From Dongia_B soli (GTDB lineage Bacteria; Pseudomonadota; Alphaproteobacteria; Dongiales; Dongiaceae): 64,000 nucleotides of DNA. A program made the translations under genes and the position numbers. Below, in pieces: positions 25,576 to 34,736 of this stretch (positions are counted from its first letter, which is position 1; every line of letters begins with the position of its first letter). The stretch spans positions 515,531 through 579,530 of the forward strand of contig NZ_JAXCLW010000003.1 of the NCBI RefSeq assembly GCF_034044715.1, given 5' to 3'. The notes under the pieces were generated by a model. It was not told the DNA's origin. It did no database searches and saw only the letters and a program-made list of their open reading frames with translations.

Positions 25576-27054
25576 TCACATATTCTGCCGGTAATTGGGC
25601 GCTTCGCGGGTGATCTGCACGTCGTGAACATGGCTTTCCCGCAGGCCCGCATTGGTGATGCGGACGAAGCTGCATTTGGTCTGCATATCGGCGACGGTGC
25701 CATTGCCGGTATAGCCCATGGCCGCCTTCAACCCGCCGACCAATTGATGGATCACGGTGCCGGCCGGGCCCTTATACGGAACGTGGCCTTCGACGCCTTC
25801 AGGCACCAGCTTCAGCTTGTCGGACACTTCTTCCTGAAAATAGCGGTCGGCCGAGCCGCGCGCCATGGCACCCAGCGAGCCCATGCCGCGATAGCTCTTA
25901 TAGGAGCGGCCGTTATAGAGGAAGACCTCGCCCGGGCTTTCATCGGTGCCGGCCAGCAACGAGCCGACCATCACGCTATCGGCGCCGGCAGCGATCGCCT
26001 TGGCGATATCGCCGGAATATTTGATGCCGCCATCGGCGATCACCGGGACGCCGGCTTTGCGCGCCGCTTCCACGGCATCCATCACGGCGGTCAATTGCGG
26101 CACACCGACGCCGGCGACGATCCGCGTGGTGCAGATCGACCCCGGCCCGATGCCGACCTTGACCGCATCGGCCCCGGCATCGATCAGCGCCTGGGCACCG
26201 GCACCGGTGGCAATATTGCCGGCAATCACCTGGCAATCATTGCTGAGGCGCTTCACGGCGGCAACGGCATCGAGAACGCCGCGCGAATGGCCATGCGCCG
26301 TATCGACGACAATGACATCGACGCCGGCCTCCAGCAGCGCCTCGGCGCGCTTGAACCCGTCCTCGCCGACGCCGGTCGCGGCCGCGACACGTAGGCGGCC
26401 ATTCTCGTCCTTGCAGGCCATCGGATAGGCCTGGGCCTTTTCCATATCCTTGACCGTGATCAAACCGATGCAGCGATAGGCATCATCGACTACCAGCAGC
26501 TTCTCGATGCGATACTGATGCAGCAGGCGACGGGCTTCGTCATGGGTGACGCCGGGCTTGACGGTGATCAGTTCCTTTTTCGTCATCAGATTGGCGACGG
26601 TCTCGGCCGGATTGCTGGCGAAACGCACATCGCGATTGGTCAGGATGCCGACCAGCTTGCCGGCGGTCGCGCCGCCCTGCCCGCGTTCCACCACCGGCAC
26701 GCCGGAGATCTCGTGATGCTGCATCAGCGCCAAAGCATCGGCCAGGGTCTGGTCCGGATAGATGGTCAGCGGATTGACCACCATGCCGCTTTCATAGCGC
26801 TTCACCTTGCGCACTTCCTCGGCCTGGCGGGCGATGTCCATGTTCTTGTGGATAACGCCCATGCCGCCATGCTGCGCCATGCAGATCGCCATCTTGGCCT
26901 CGGTCACCGTGTCCATCGCCGAGGACATCAGCGGGATGTTGAGGTTGATGCGCTTGGTAAGGCGGGTGCGGGTATCGGCCTGGGCCGGCAATACCGCCGA
27001 GGCCGCCGGCTGCAACAGCACGTCGTCGAATGTGTAAGCTTCACGGATGGTCAT
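25576..27054 (-). CDS. guaB: IMP dehydrogenase
   Basis: Oxidises IMP to XMP with NAD+, the committed step to GMP. The TIM-barrel fold is split by two CBS domains (about residues 94-215). The active-site loop GIGPGSICTTR contains the nucleophile C308, and the later segments YRGMGSLGAM (IMP phosphate/base site) and YKGPAGTVIHQL are present. The 492 residues match full-length bacterial GuaB. It is upstream of rsmB, GNAT and guaA on the same strand, so both GMP-branch enzymes are likely co-expressed. The 245 bases before it hold no gene. Confidence 0.97.
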   Translation of the reverse strand: MTIREAYTFDDVLLQPAASAVLPAQADTRTRLTKRINLNIPLMSSAMDTVTEAKMAICMAQHGGMGVIHKNMDIARQAEEVRKVKRYESGMVVNPLTIYPDQTLADALALMQHHEISGVPVVERGQGGATAGKLVGILTNRDVRFASNPAETVANLMTKKELITVKPGVTHDEARRLLHQYRIEKLLVVDDAYRCIGLITVKDMEKAQAYPMACKDENGRLRVAAATGVGEDGFKRAEALLEAGVDVIVVDTAHGHSRGVLDAVAAVKRLSNDCQVIAGNIATGAGAQALIDAGADAVKVGIGPGSICTTRIVAGVGVPQLTAVMDAVEAARKAGVPVIADGGIKYSGDIAKAIAAGADSVMVGSLLAGTDESPGEVFLYNGRSYKSYRGMGSLGAMARGSADRYFQEEVSDKLKLVPEGVEGHVPYKGPAGTVIHQLVGGLKAAMGYTGNGTVADMQTKCSFVRITNAGLRESHVHDVQITREAPNYRQNM

Positions 27055-27299
27055 GCCGAACCTCTAGATCTGTCGTCCCCGCCGGACCGTTCCTGAAGCG
27101 GGATGTCCCCGAAGCGCGCTTTCCATTCGGGTAAGCGAATCCACTTGCCGGGACCGTAGGTTGGCGCGCCATCATACACATCGCCGCCCCCGGCACAAGT
27201 AGAGGGAAAAGCCCGCAATCGCAGGGGTCCCATGCATTTACGCGGGGCCGGTTGCGCCCAACAACTATACGGATATTGCCGCCCGGATGCGGCCTGAAA

Positions 27300-28043
27300 T
27301 CAGGCGGATTTGCCCCGGAATTTCAGCGCGACGACATAGATTTCAGCGGAATCCGATCGGCTGGCCGGGGGTTTGACGTGCTTTACCTCGGCAAAATCGC
27401 GCTTGAGCTGCGCGAGCAGCTCGCCGGTAGCACCACCCTGCAACACTTTTGCAATGAATGTGCCGCCGGGGGCCAAGACCTCAGCGGCGAAGTCATAGGC
27501 TGTCTCGGCCAGCGCCATGATCTTCAGGTGATCCGTGCGGGCATGGCCCGTCGCCGAAGCCGCCATGTCGGAGAGAACGACATCGGCTGGACCGTCGAGC
27601 AAGCTCTTCAGCGCATCCGGGGCTTCCGGCGCCATGAAATCCATCTCGATCAGCTGGGCGCCGGGAATGGGATCGACCGGCAGCAGATCGATGCCGACGA
27701 TCTTGCCACCGCCGGATTTGAACACCTTAGCGGCCGCCACCTGGGTCCAGCCGCCCGGCGCGCAGCCGAGATCGACCACCCGAGCGCCGGCCTTGAGGAA
27801 ATGAAACTTCTCATCAAGCTGCAGCAGCTTGAAGGCGGCGCGGGAGCGATAGCCTTGTTTCTGCGCTTCCGCGACATAAGGATCATTCAACTGCCGCTCC
27901 AACCAGCGGGCCGAGGAGACGCTACGCTTGGCGGCGGTCTTCACCCGCACGGTGACGCCGCGTCCGGTCGGGACCGCGAGGGTGCTCTTGCTGCCACCGC
28001 GGCCCCGCTGGCCGCCGGCGCCGGGGCGCCTGCCATTGCTCAT
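27300..28043 (-). CDS. rlmE: 23S rRNA 2'-O-ribose methyltransferase RlmE (FtsJ)
   Basis: Methylates the 2'-OH of U2552 in 23S rRNA during late large-subunit assembly. The K-D-K-E tetrad can be placed: Lys in SRAAFKLLQLDEKFHF, Asp in VLSDMAA, Lys in FIAKVLQGG and Glu in SAEIYVVALKF. The SAM loop is VVDLGCAPGGWTQVAA (about residues 89-104). A Gly/Arg-rich N-terminal extension (about residues 1-35) precedes the core and makes the protein 247 residues, as often seen in alphaproteobacteria. It sits 19 bases after ppx/gppA, which suggests one transcript. Confidence 0.93.
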   Translation of the reverse strand: MSNGRRPGAGGQRGRGGSKSTLAVPTGRGVTVRVKTAAKRSVSSARWLERQLNDPYVAEAQKQGYRSRAAFKLLQLDEKFHFLKAGARVVDLGCAPGGWTQVAAAKVFKSGGGKIVGIDLLPVDPIPGAQLIEMDFMAPEAPDALKSLLDGPADVVLSDMAASATGHARTDHLKIMALAETAYDFAAEVLAPGGTFIAKVLQGGATGELLAQLKRDFAEVKHVKPPASRSDSAEIYVVALKFRGKSA

Positions 28044-28062
28044 TCTTCTATTCCTTAAATCA

Positions 28063-29175
28063 CTATGCCGAAACCGGCAGGCTTGCCGCCGAATAGACTG
28101 GCCGATAGACGCCGTCCGGCGCCGTCCCCGTCATCAAACTCATGAGAATGCCCTCGCGCACGCCGCGATCGGCAACGCGCAACCGGCCGATCGGCCATTG
28201 CCGGCAGATTGCCGTCAGGATCGCGCAGCCGCTGACCACCAGATCGCAGCGATCGACACCGACGCAAGGCACGGTCGCACGCTCGGCGCAGCTCTGGCTA
28301 GCGAGCTGCGTGCTGATCTTTTCGACCTCGCCATAGGTCAGATAGCTACCGTCGACTAGCGTGCGGTCGTAACGCGGCAGGCCGAGCTTGATGCCGGCCA
28401 GCGTGGTGACGGTGCCCGAGGTGCCAAGGATCTGCACTTGGCCGGCGGCGATGGCGCGATGGGCGCCGACCGCCTGAGCGAAGGGGGCGAGCTGGGCCGC
28501 GACCTTGCCCACCATGCCTTCATAGAATTCCATGCGATCGAGGCCGGGTGCTGCTTCGACGCCGAATTCCTCGGTCAGCGTGACGACGCCAAGCGGCATG
28601 GAATGCCAGGCGACGATACGCGGCTGGACGCCGGCCTTCAGCGACAGCCAGCCGAGCTCGGTGCTGCCGCCGCCGATATCGAAGACGATGGCATAGGGAA
28701 AATCGCGGTTAAGTAGCGGCATGCAGCCGCTGAAGGCAAGCTGCGCCTCCTCGCCCGAGGAAATGATATCGAGATCGATCCCCGCTTCCTCGCGCACCCG
28801 CTCAACGAAGGTCGCGCAATTAACGGCGCGGCGGCAGGCTTCCGTCGCCACGGCACGGGCCAAGGTCACCCCACGGCGCTGCATCTTGGCGGCGCAGATC
28901 CGGAGCGCGTCGATGGTGCGATCCATCGCATCCGGCGCGAGCAGCCCGGTATGGGACACCCCCTCGCCCAACCGGACGATGCGGGAAAAGGCGTCGATCA
29001 CCTGGAATCCGACACCGTTCTGCCGGGCGATCAGCAGCCGACAGTTATTGGTACCCAAATCCAGCGCCGCCATGACCTGTCCCGGCCGAGCGGCGCGCGC
29101 CTGTTGCCGCGCGTCAGCCCCGGCCGGGGAAAATTGATCCAGCAAACACTCAGTCTCCTCTAGCCGGCGAGGCAA
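28063..29175 (-). CDS. Ppx/GppA-family exopolyphosphatase/pppGpp phosphohydrolase
   Basis: An ASKHA-fold phosphatase that hydrolyses polyphosphate and/or pppGpp. The phosphate-1 motif is ALDLGTNNCRLLIA (about residues 37-50), the catalytic Glu lies in ISSGEEAQLAF (about 137-147) and the phosphate-2 motif is VFDIGGGSTELGW (about 165-177). It has about 370 residues, the short two-domain form usual in alphaproteobacteria, which lacks the C-terminal HD-like domains of E. coli Ppx. The start at 29,175 gives a 34-residue N-terminal extension, and a later ATG at 29,073 is possible. It is the first gene of the ppx-rlmE pair next to tRNA-Gln. Confidence 0.9.
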   Translation of the reverse strand: MPRRLEETECLLDQFSPAGADARQQARAARPGQVMAALDLGTNNCRLLIARQNGVGFQVIDAFSRIVRLGEGVSHTGLLAPDAMDRTIDALRICAAKMQRRGVTLARAVATEACRRAVNCATFVERVREEAGIDLDIISSGEEAQLAFSGCMPLLNRDFPYAIVFDIGGGSTELGWLSLKAGVQPRIVAWHSMPLGVVTLTEEFGVEAAPGLDRMEFYEGMVGKVAAQLAPFAQAVGAHRAIAAGQVQILGTSGTVTTLAGIKLGLPRYDRTLVDGSYLTYGEVEKISTQLASQSCAERATVPCVGVDRCDLVVSGCAILTAICRQWPIGRLRVADRGVREGILMSLMTGTAPDGVYRPVYSAASLPVSA

Positions 29176-29427
29176 GCCATTGAAATCGCGTAATAACTAC
29201 GCCATCCCAAGGCGCCTGCTACCGGTCGTCGTCGGACGCCATCCTACATGGAAGATCAGGGGAGATAAAGCACGGCTGTATTGCGGTGCGGGAAGTGTCG
29301 ATCGCCGAAATCGACAAAGTCGACAAAAGAGTTGAAACCGTCAGGCTCCCTCAGTACATTCCGGCGCGCGCCGCCCAAGGCGCCTGCCGATCGCGGCCCA
29401 CCTTCCCGGTGGAACCCGCATCCCTGC

Positions 29428-29501
29428 TGGGGGATCGTCTAGCGGTAGGACTACGGACTCTGACTCCGTCAACCCTGGTTCGAATCCAGGTCCCCCAGCC
29501 A
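29428..29501 (+). tRNA. tRNA-Gln (anticodon CTG)
   Basis: A complete cloverleaf. The acceptor strand TGGGGGA pairs with TCCCCCA. The D arm is GTCTAGCGGTAGGAC. The anticodon stem ACGGA/TCCGT encloses the loop CTCTGAC with anticodon CTG. The T arm is CCTGGTTCGAATCCAGG, followed by discriminator G and an encoded CCA. The U1-A72 pair fits glutamine tRNA. The accessory, pseudogene-rich part of the window starts just beyond it. Confidence 0.95.
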
Positions 29502-29587
29502 AATGGCCTCACGCTATATCCGGTCCTCCGTTATTTGATTCTGATTCGCACCGAACTTGATTCACCGACTTTAGGTCAATCAAACGT

Positions 29588-29812
29588 TTAGCGGCGCTTC
29601 TTGCTACTGCACTTATTCCGCTCGGAGAAAATCCAGTCGTTGTCCTGCGACGGCTTTTTGTCGCACGACAGCGAGTTCGACTTCACGCCCATCTGACAGC
29701 CCGCGGCTGTGCACTGGTGGTTCGCTATAACTTCGAGCGAACGCGGGCAGTCGGTGCGGATGGCCGGACCACTATCGTTTAGAAGAACCGACACTTGGAA
29801 GCGCGAGAACAC
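29588..29812 (-). CDS. Doubtful small Cys-containing ORF
   Basis: A GTG-started 74-residue frame with four cysteines (CP, QC, GC, SC patterns) and a basic C-terminus (KCSSKKRR). It is not recognised, and no Shine-Dalgarno or signal peptide is evident. The frame could extend about 15 codons upstream without a better start. It lies in the otherwise empty gap between tRNA-Gln and the GT32 gene. Confidence 0.25.
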   Translation of the reverse strand: MFSRFQVSVLLNDSGPAIRTDCPRSLEVIANHQCTAAGCQMGVKSNSLSCDKKPSQDNDWIFSERNKCSSKKRR

Positions 29813-29926
29813 ACGCGAAAATCTTCTTGCGAGGGCGTGCTGTACGATCTTATGCGCGGCTTATCTGCTAGAGCTCGAAACTTAATATCTATTGCCAGGT
29901 TATACGTATTGAATTAGATTCAACTA

Positions 29927-30772
29927 ATGGATGTCTTCCCTAACTCGACGCTGACGCGCTTTCCTGCCGGATTTCATGAGAATGACGAGCTTCGGTCTCA
30001 GTTCATCCGTGCCCTCCTCCTACAACGGTCGACCGAAGCGCAGGTTGAGGTTGCAGGGGCATCCGGCATTCTCAAGGTTTTGGTCAGGTTTTGGCACGAT
30101 GCCCAAGCGGTTCCCTACGATGTAGCGGAATGTCTGCAAAGCTGGCTTTCCCTCCGAGACGCCGGATTTGAAATCGTGACGTTTGACGACGCTTCCGCCT
30201 CAGATTACATCGCCAAGACATTTGGCCCCCGCCATGTCGCAGCATTCGAGCGGTGCAACCACCCGGCTATGCGCAGTGATTATTTTCGACTTTGCTACGT
30301 CTTGACAGCCGGAGGCTTTTACGTCGACGCCGATGATGTAATGACCGAGGGGCTCTGGTCTACGCTCTATGAAGACGCCAGCTTAAAGCTGCAGCCGCTC
30401 TGTTACGAGATTCCGAGCGGAATCATGATACCGGTTGTGGAGATATGGGACCCGGATATCCCGACCGAGGGCCGCATCTTCTATGTGAATAACAATCCTC
30501 TAGTCGCGCCTCCTGGACATCCCATCATCCGACGAGCTCTCGAACGAGCGACGTCCGCACTCCTGAAGGGCAGTCGGCCTAAGGATATCCAGTCGACTAC
30601 GGGTCCCGGAAATCTCACCGCGGCCCTGGCGGCCCACGCACGCGAACTTGCACTCGAGGGATTGCCCCGAGACTTCGAGTTGATGAGGCGCTGGGACCGT
30701 GTCGCTGAGACGAGATGGGATCTGTCGTACCGCGCTGACAAGAGGAACTGGCGTAATGTCGTCTGGAGCTAA
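29927..30772 (+). CDS. GT32-family glycosyltransferase (OCH1/capsule type)
   Basis: A glycosyltransferase with the 'sugar-binding region containing DXD' of GT32. The metal-binding motif is D134-A-D-D in AGGFYVDADDVM, preceded by HPAMRSDYFRLCYVL, the conserved A-x-x-SD-x-x-R block. The early RFWHDAQAVP resembles the I-P-K-x-I-H-Q-x-W opening in degenerate form. At 281 residues it has no membrane spans. Bacterial members add hexoses to capsule, LPS or lipids. Only 21 bases separate it from the unusual GT25-GH16 fusion gene, so the two products probably build or edit the same glycan. Confidence 0.83.
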   Translation: MDVFPNSTLTRFPAGFHENDELRSQFIRALLLQRSTEAQVEVAGASGILKVLVRFWHDAQAVPYDVAECLQSWLSLRDAGFEIVTFDDASASDYIAKTFGPRHVAAFERCNHPAMRSDYFRLCYVLTAGGFYVDADDVMTEGLWSTLYEDASLKLQPLCYEIPSGIMIPVVEIWDPDIPTEGRIFYVNNNPLVAPPGHPIIRRALERATSALLKGSRPKDIQSTTGPGNLTAALAAHARELALEGLPRDFELMRRWDRVAETRWDLSYRADKRNWRNVVWS

Positions 30773-30793
30773 TGCACTCGGGGTTATCAGGAC

Positions 30794-33007
30794 GTGAATC
30801 TTCGAGAGAGGCTAGGCAATCTGAACGGACAGATATTCCGTGCCGTTCTTGCCTTGCGCGATCTACTGCCACGCCAGTCGATCAAGGCATTTGGCCCGGG
30901 AAGTGAGCGAATCGAGGCGATCCTCGCAATTAACCTCGATAGTCGGCCGAACAGATGGCGTCGGCTCCAGCGTGAGCTCGATCGATTCACGGCGTGCGAT
31001 GGGAAATCCCTGGCGTGTCTCGTCGACCGCTTACCGGCAATCGACGCACGGAACGGCCGAGAGACGGCACCGACCGCAGACGTCGATCCCCTTTATCTGA
31101 TGGGCGATCAGCTTTTTGTGCAACCGGATCAAAGGCTGGAAGAGTGTTTCGGGCGGGACGAACCGATCCGCATGACGCGGCAGGAAGTTGCAGTGGCTCG
31201 TTCCCATGTCGAGGCCTGGAAGCGGATCGCGCGGGGACCGCACGAATACGTGCTCGTCCTTGAAGACGATGTATACTTTGCGCGCGGCGCGGCGCGTCTC
31301 ATCGAGCGAGGTTGGGACGCTGCTCTCAAGGCGCAAAACGCCTCTGCAAAACCTGAACTGCTCTATTTCTCCTATCTGGACGCCGGCGGCACCGCTGAAA
31401 AGGTCCCCATCTCTGCGGAGCTTTTTAGGCCCGTCCGAGGCTTCTGGTATCTTTCCGGCTACGTCCTGTCCCGCCGCGGCGCCGAACACCTGCTCAAATC
31501 GATGCCCGTGGTAGGTCCAGTCGACCTTTGGATGAACTACCGTTTCGCCGAACTCAACGTTTTAGCACTCTCCCGACCAGTCCTTCTGCAGCGCCCCGAC
31601 GGCGGGTCTGATAACTCTTACTCGATCCTGCCTTACCTTTCCCGTTCGGGCATTGTCGATGCGGGGCCGGAGCCTGTTAAGATAGGCATCGCGTCGGCGG
31701 GCCTCGTCTTTGCTTGGAACGCGCCCGGGTCGACTGACGCAATGGGCATGGCGTTGTCCATGCTTGGGTATCGTGTACGCACTTTTCTGGCCGGTCAGCC
31801 TGCATTCGAACTCGGCCACCTTCTTGAACCGGGGCAGCGAACATTTGACGCCTACGTCGATGCCAATATCGACGACACGTCGGTTGCCGAGATCGTACGA
31901 AGCAGACCCCACTCGAATTTCATCATCGTGACATCCGCTGCCGACCGGGGCGTCGCCCCAGGCCCGGAACAGGCCATCAATCCGCGTGCGCTACCACCGG
32001 ACAGAACGATGATTTTGCCGAGCGACGACCTCAGTTTGAATCGCTGGGAACCGCTGTGCAGCCTGCTCGGCCTACCGATACCCAATCAGGCATTTCCTCG
32101 GGGTGCGAAGCACTCCATCGAGTTATTCCGGGCTGATGCAGCCGGACAGCGGTGCGACGTCGAGACTTCGATCACGCTGGCGCATGATGAGTCGCCGTGG
32201 GTGCTGCCGCAATCCGCCGAATGGCACGCCCGCCGCCCAGCCGCAGATACGCCGACCATCCCCCGGCCCCTAGAACGCGCTGCGTGCTCCAACCTGCCCG
32301 CTGAGTCGCCGGCGTTTCGTACGCTTACGGAAACCTTCCCAGGCAACAGGGCGGCATTCGAGCCGCGCGGGGTTGATATCGGATCCGACAGCGTGACGCT
32401 CGTGCTGCGAAGGAGCTCAGGTTTGATTCGTCCTTTGAGCTCGGGTGCCGTCGCCTCTTTGGATAGATTTACCTACGGCCACTTTGAGGCGGAGATCCGT
32501 CCGGCCCGCGGCGATGGGCTTGTCACTGGCTTCTTCCTGCATCGAGATCTTCCCAGACAAGAGATCGACGTCGAATTTCTGGGCTCCGACCCACAGAGGA
32601 TGCTCGTGAATGTTTACTTCAATCCCGGAGACGACGGTGCCGCCATCTCGTATGGCTATCGTGGGACACCCTGTTTCATCGACCTGGGATTCGACTCTTC
32701 CGCCGACTTCCACATCTACACCATTCAATGGACGCCTTCCGGAATACGATGGCTCGTCGATGGCCGCATTGTTCATGAACGGCTGAATTGGGATCCGACC
32801 CCTATCCCCCACCTGCCGATGCGTCTGCACGCTAACCTATGGTCCCCACGCTCTGTCGAGTTGGCAGGGATACTGTCGGAGGATGTCTTGCCGGCGCATA
32901 GCACCTTCAGGCGTATTTCAGTGCAGCGCATCTGTGGCATTGTCGATTCTCCAGTCCTGCCGGAATGGTCCCCGATAGGGATGAAAGCGGTCCTTCACGT
33001 GGACTGA
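30794..33007 (+). CDS. Fusion: GT25 glycosyltransferase + sulfotransferase-like region + GH16 domain
   Basis: A 737-residue multidomain protein. Residues about 40-290 are a GT25 (LPS/procollagen-type) glycosyltransferase: AILAINLDSRPNRWR opening, EVAVARSHVEAWKRI, and the metal motif LEDDV (156-160). Residues about 296-440 resemble the core of Sulfotransfer_4-type proteins (MALSMLGY, FDAYVDANID, NFIIVTS), but the N-terminal P-loop is replaced by SAGLVFAWNAPG, so activity is doubtful. Residues about 540-715 are a GH16 jelly-roll domain with the catalytic E-x-D-x-E signature in EIDVEFLG (590-597) and YTIQWTPSGIRWLVDG downstream. No signal peptide is seen. A protein joining glycan-synthesising and glycan-cutting or transglycosylating domains is unusual. 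It is translated right after the GT32 gene. Confidence 0.8.
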   Translation: MNLRERLGNLNGQIFRAVLALRDLLPRQSIKAFGPGSERIEAILAINLDSRPNRWRRLQRELDRFTACDGKSLACLVDRLPAIDARNGRETAPTADVDPLYLMGDQLFVQPDQRLEECFGRDEPIRMTRQEVAVARSHVEAWKRIARGPHEYVLVLEDDVYFARGAARLIERGWDAALKAQNASAKPELLYFSYLDAGGTAEKVPISAELFRPVRGFWYLSGYVLSRRGAEHLLKSMPVVGPVDLWMNYRFAELNVLALSRPVLLQRPDGGSDNSYSILPYLSRSGIVDAGPEPVKIGIASAGLVFAWNAPGSTDAMGMALSMLGYRVRTFLAGQPAFELGHLLEPGQRTFDAYVDANIDDTSVAEIVRSRPHSNFIIVTSAADRGVAPGPEQAINPRALPPDRTMILPSDDLSLNRWEPLCSLLGLPIPNQAFPRGAKHSIELFRADAAGQRCDVETSITLAHDESPWVLPQSAEWHARRPAADTPTIPRPLERAACSNLPAESPAFRTLTETFPGNRAAFEPRGVDIGSDSVTLVLRRSSGLIRPLSSGAVASLDRFTYGHFEAEIRPARGDGLVTGFFLHRDLPRQEIDVEFLGSDPQRMLVNVYFNPGDDGAAISYGYRGTPCFIDLGFDSSADFHIYTIQWTPSGIRWLVDGRIVHERLNWDPTPIPHLPMRLHANLWSPRSVELAGILSEDVLPAHSTFRRISVQRICGIVDSPVLPEWSPIGMKAVLHVD

Positions 33008-33473
33008 GACGCGAGTAAGTCGCGAAGCCCTCGATCTGGGCTACGTCAGAAATTGTCGGAATCGCCTTGCTTGCTTTTCAATAGCTTGGGGCCTCTCTCG
33101 TCACAACAAAATAGAACGGTTATCCGGTCATAATCGGAATCTGAAACTACTTCGTCGGAAATATTCGGAGTGCACCATTCCGGCTTTCAAGAAAGCATTC
33201 TTCTATACAGCTAAAAGCGTAATTCAAGAGCTAAGACGGGATTGTCGCGTCGGCCCGACAGCTCAGGTCCGGCTCACTCGATTTGCACCAAAGCAAGTTT
33301 AAGAACCTTGCAACCATTGCCAACGTATTGTGCGCCATCGGCAGTAGCGCGATAGACAGTCTGCAATCAGGCGGCTGTCGCGGCAGGCAAATAACGACGT
33401 GAATTGAGCAATCGCCATTTCACAAATGCAGGGTTTAATGTACTCCCGCGCAGAGCTCTCGCTGAGGGTGCAC
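33008..33473. other. Gap without recognisable gene
   Basis: About 470 bases of lower GC content after the fusion gene. Short frames exist on both strands but none has a ribosome-binding site or recognisable product. No hairpin with a T-run was noticed. Confidence 0.4.
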
Positions 33474-33779
33474 CTATGGAGAATGTCGGCGTACAATCTC
33501 CTCGCCGCTCCTCACCAGCGCTTCAACCTCAGCGCGGATCGCCGGCCAATGCCGCTCCAGATTGCCGATCCAGGGAAACACATCATTGTCGAAGACCGCC
33601 GGATCGCCGACCTCGGAATGCGCCGCCAGAACCCGGTTCAGCCAAAGCCGGAGCCGCTTAACCCTTCGGAAAACCCGGCTGCGCCTCTTTGGCTGCCCGG
33701 CCTTGTCTTGCAGCGTATGCCGCCTGCCTGCTTCCGCTTCCGTCATTTTCTCTTCCATCTTTCTCGTCGACCTGGACAA
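33474..33779 (-). pseudogene. N-terminal fragment of an aspartyl/asparaginyl beta-hydroxylase
   Basis: Residues about 48-90 of the frame (LNRVLAAHSEVGDP; FDNDVFPWIGNLERHWPAIRAE) match the start of LpxO/AspH-like Fe(II)/2-oxoglutarate hydroxylases, which modify lipid A or protein side chains. The frame stops after about 100 residues, well short of the ~230-300 residue family size. The iron-binding His residues of the double-stranded beta-helix are missing. It abuts an IS1595 remnant on its upstream side, which may have helped break it. Confidence 0.7.
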
Positions 33780-34188
33780 GGCCGCTGAGCTTGTTTCGAT
33801 TTGCGTCGTCCATGGCTCGCCGGAGTTCGGCCAACATCAACCAGCTGACTTGTAAGAACCAAGGCCGAGCTGCTTGTGAAGCTGCAAGGCGGATATCCCA
33901 TTTGAGTGAGTTGGCACCAGGTAGGCGCCCCAGAACCATTGGGTCAACGGCAGCTTTCTGCATGATGGCTTCGGCCGTGATCGAGTTTCGTTTCCCGCAG
34001 CTACAGAATTGGTAGAGCCAACTTCGGTTCGCGACCGCCCGGTACTTGTGCCCGCACCCCGGACAGACAAACCCAGCGGGCCAACGCTGAGGGTCTTTCA
34101 GCCATCTCGGAGATGGAGAAATAAGGCTGATCGGGATGCGCTTCTCTTCTCGCGTTTTCGCGGATAGGGGTCTACAAAGCCCCCCCAC
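33763..34188 (-). pseudogene. IS1595-family transposase remnant
   Basis: The N-terminal zinc-finger region WPAGFVCPGCGHKYRA and FCSCGKRNSITAEAIMQK, then in another frame LPLTQWFWGAYLVPTHSNG and ISALQLHKQLGLGSYKSA, then back in the first frame WLMLAELRRAMDDANR and LSGLVQVDE, follow the order of an ISXO2/IS1595 transposase. Two compensating frameshifts (near 33,950 and 33,850) and loss of everything after the first catalytic Asp show it is dead. No terminal inverted repeats were identified. Confidence 0.78.
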
Positions 34189-34191
34189 TAT

Positions 34192-34701
34192 TCATCGACT
34201 TCCGTGCTTATCTACCGCTACTCCTCCCTTCTTTGCTAAAGATTTGAGGTGGCGGACAAAACCCAGCACATCGTCGGGTAGGAGACGGCCGATCGCGCGG
34301 GTCGAATAGACGGCCGTCACGATCCGGGCTTCGGGATCGAGGACGAAGCCGGTCGCCTGGAGACAGACGGGATCGTCATTGACGAAGGCGCCGGTGACTG
34401 CGGAAATCGCTCGCGCATCGGCGCCGTATGTGACCGGGAAATCGAGCTTGTGCTTTTCGACAAGCGCCTCCGACTTTTCCCGATCGTCCACCGATACCGA
34501 GGCGACCTTGATGCCTTCCCCGGCGAATTCGTCCGCCGCACGCGCAAAAGCGGCGAGTTGGGCGTTGCAGTACGGACACCAGGAACCGCGGTGGAACAAG
34601 ATTACACCGAACCCACCGGCCAGATGGTCAGGCAAACGGACTTCGCCGCCACCGGCGCGGGCAAGTGTAAGCGAAGGAAAGACATCGCCATTTTGCAGCA
34701 T
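34192..34701 (-). CDS. Peroxiredoxin-like (AhpC/TSA) protein
   Basis: A thioredoxin-fold protein of 169 residues. The active-site region FHRGSWCPYCNAQLAAFA (about residues 37-54) has a C-x-x-C in place of the peroxiredoxin P-x-x-x-T-x-x-C, as in the AhpC/TSA-like proteins often annotated as redoxin or peroxiredoxin-like. Later, ASVSVDDREKSEALVEKH and FPVTYGAD follow the usual order. It probably reduces peroxides or protein disulfides in the cytoplasm. I use the ATG at 34,701 (MLQNGDVFP); a frame open to 34,740 overlaps the SDR stop. It sits next to an SDR gene on the same strand, and together they are the only intact genes in a pseudogene-rich stretch. Confidence 0.85.
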   Translation of the reverse strand: MLQNGDVFPSLTLARAGGGEVRLPDHLAGGFGVILFHRGSWCPYCNAQLAAFARAADEFAGEGIKVASVSVDDREKSEALVEKHKLDFPVTYGADARAISAVTGAFVNDDPVCLQATGFVLDPEARIVTAVYSTRAIGRLLPDDVLGFVRHLKSLAKKGGVAVDKHGSR

Positions 34702-34736
34702 CACAATTGCACTCCTCGTTGGCACTGTTTTGCTGC

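Noticed and set aside
24342..26394. Long plus-strand frames opposite rsmB and guaB
   Set aside because: Composition-driven shadows; no motif, start site or family likeness.
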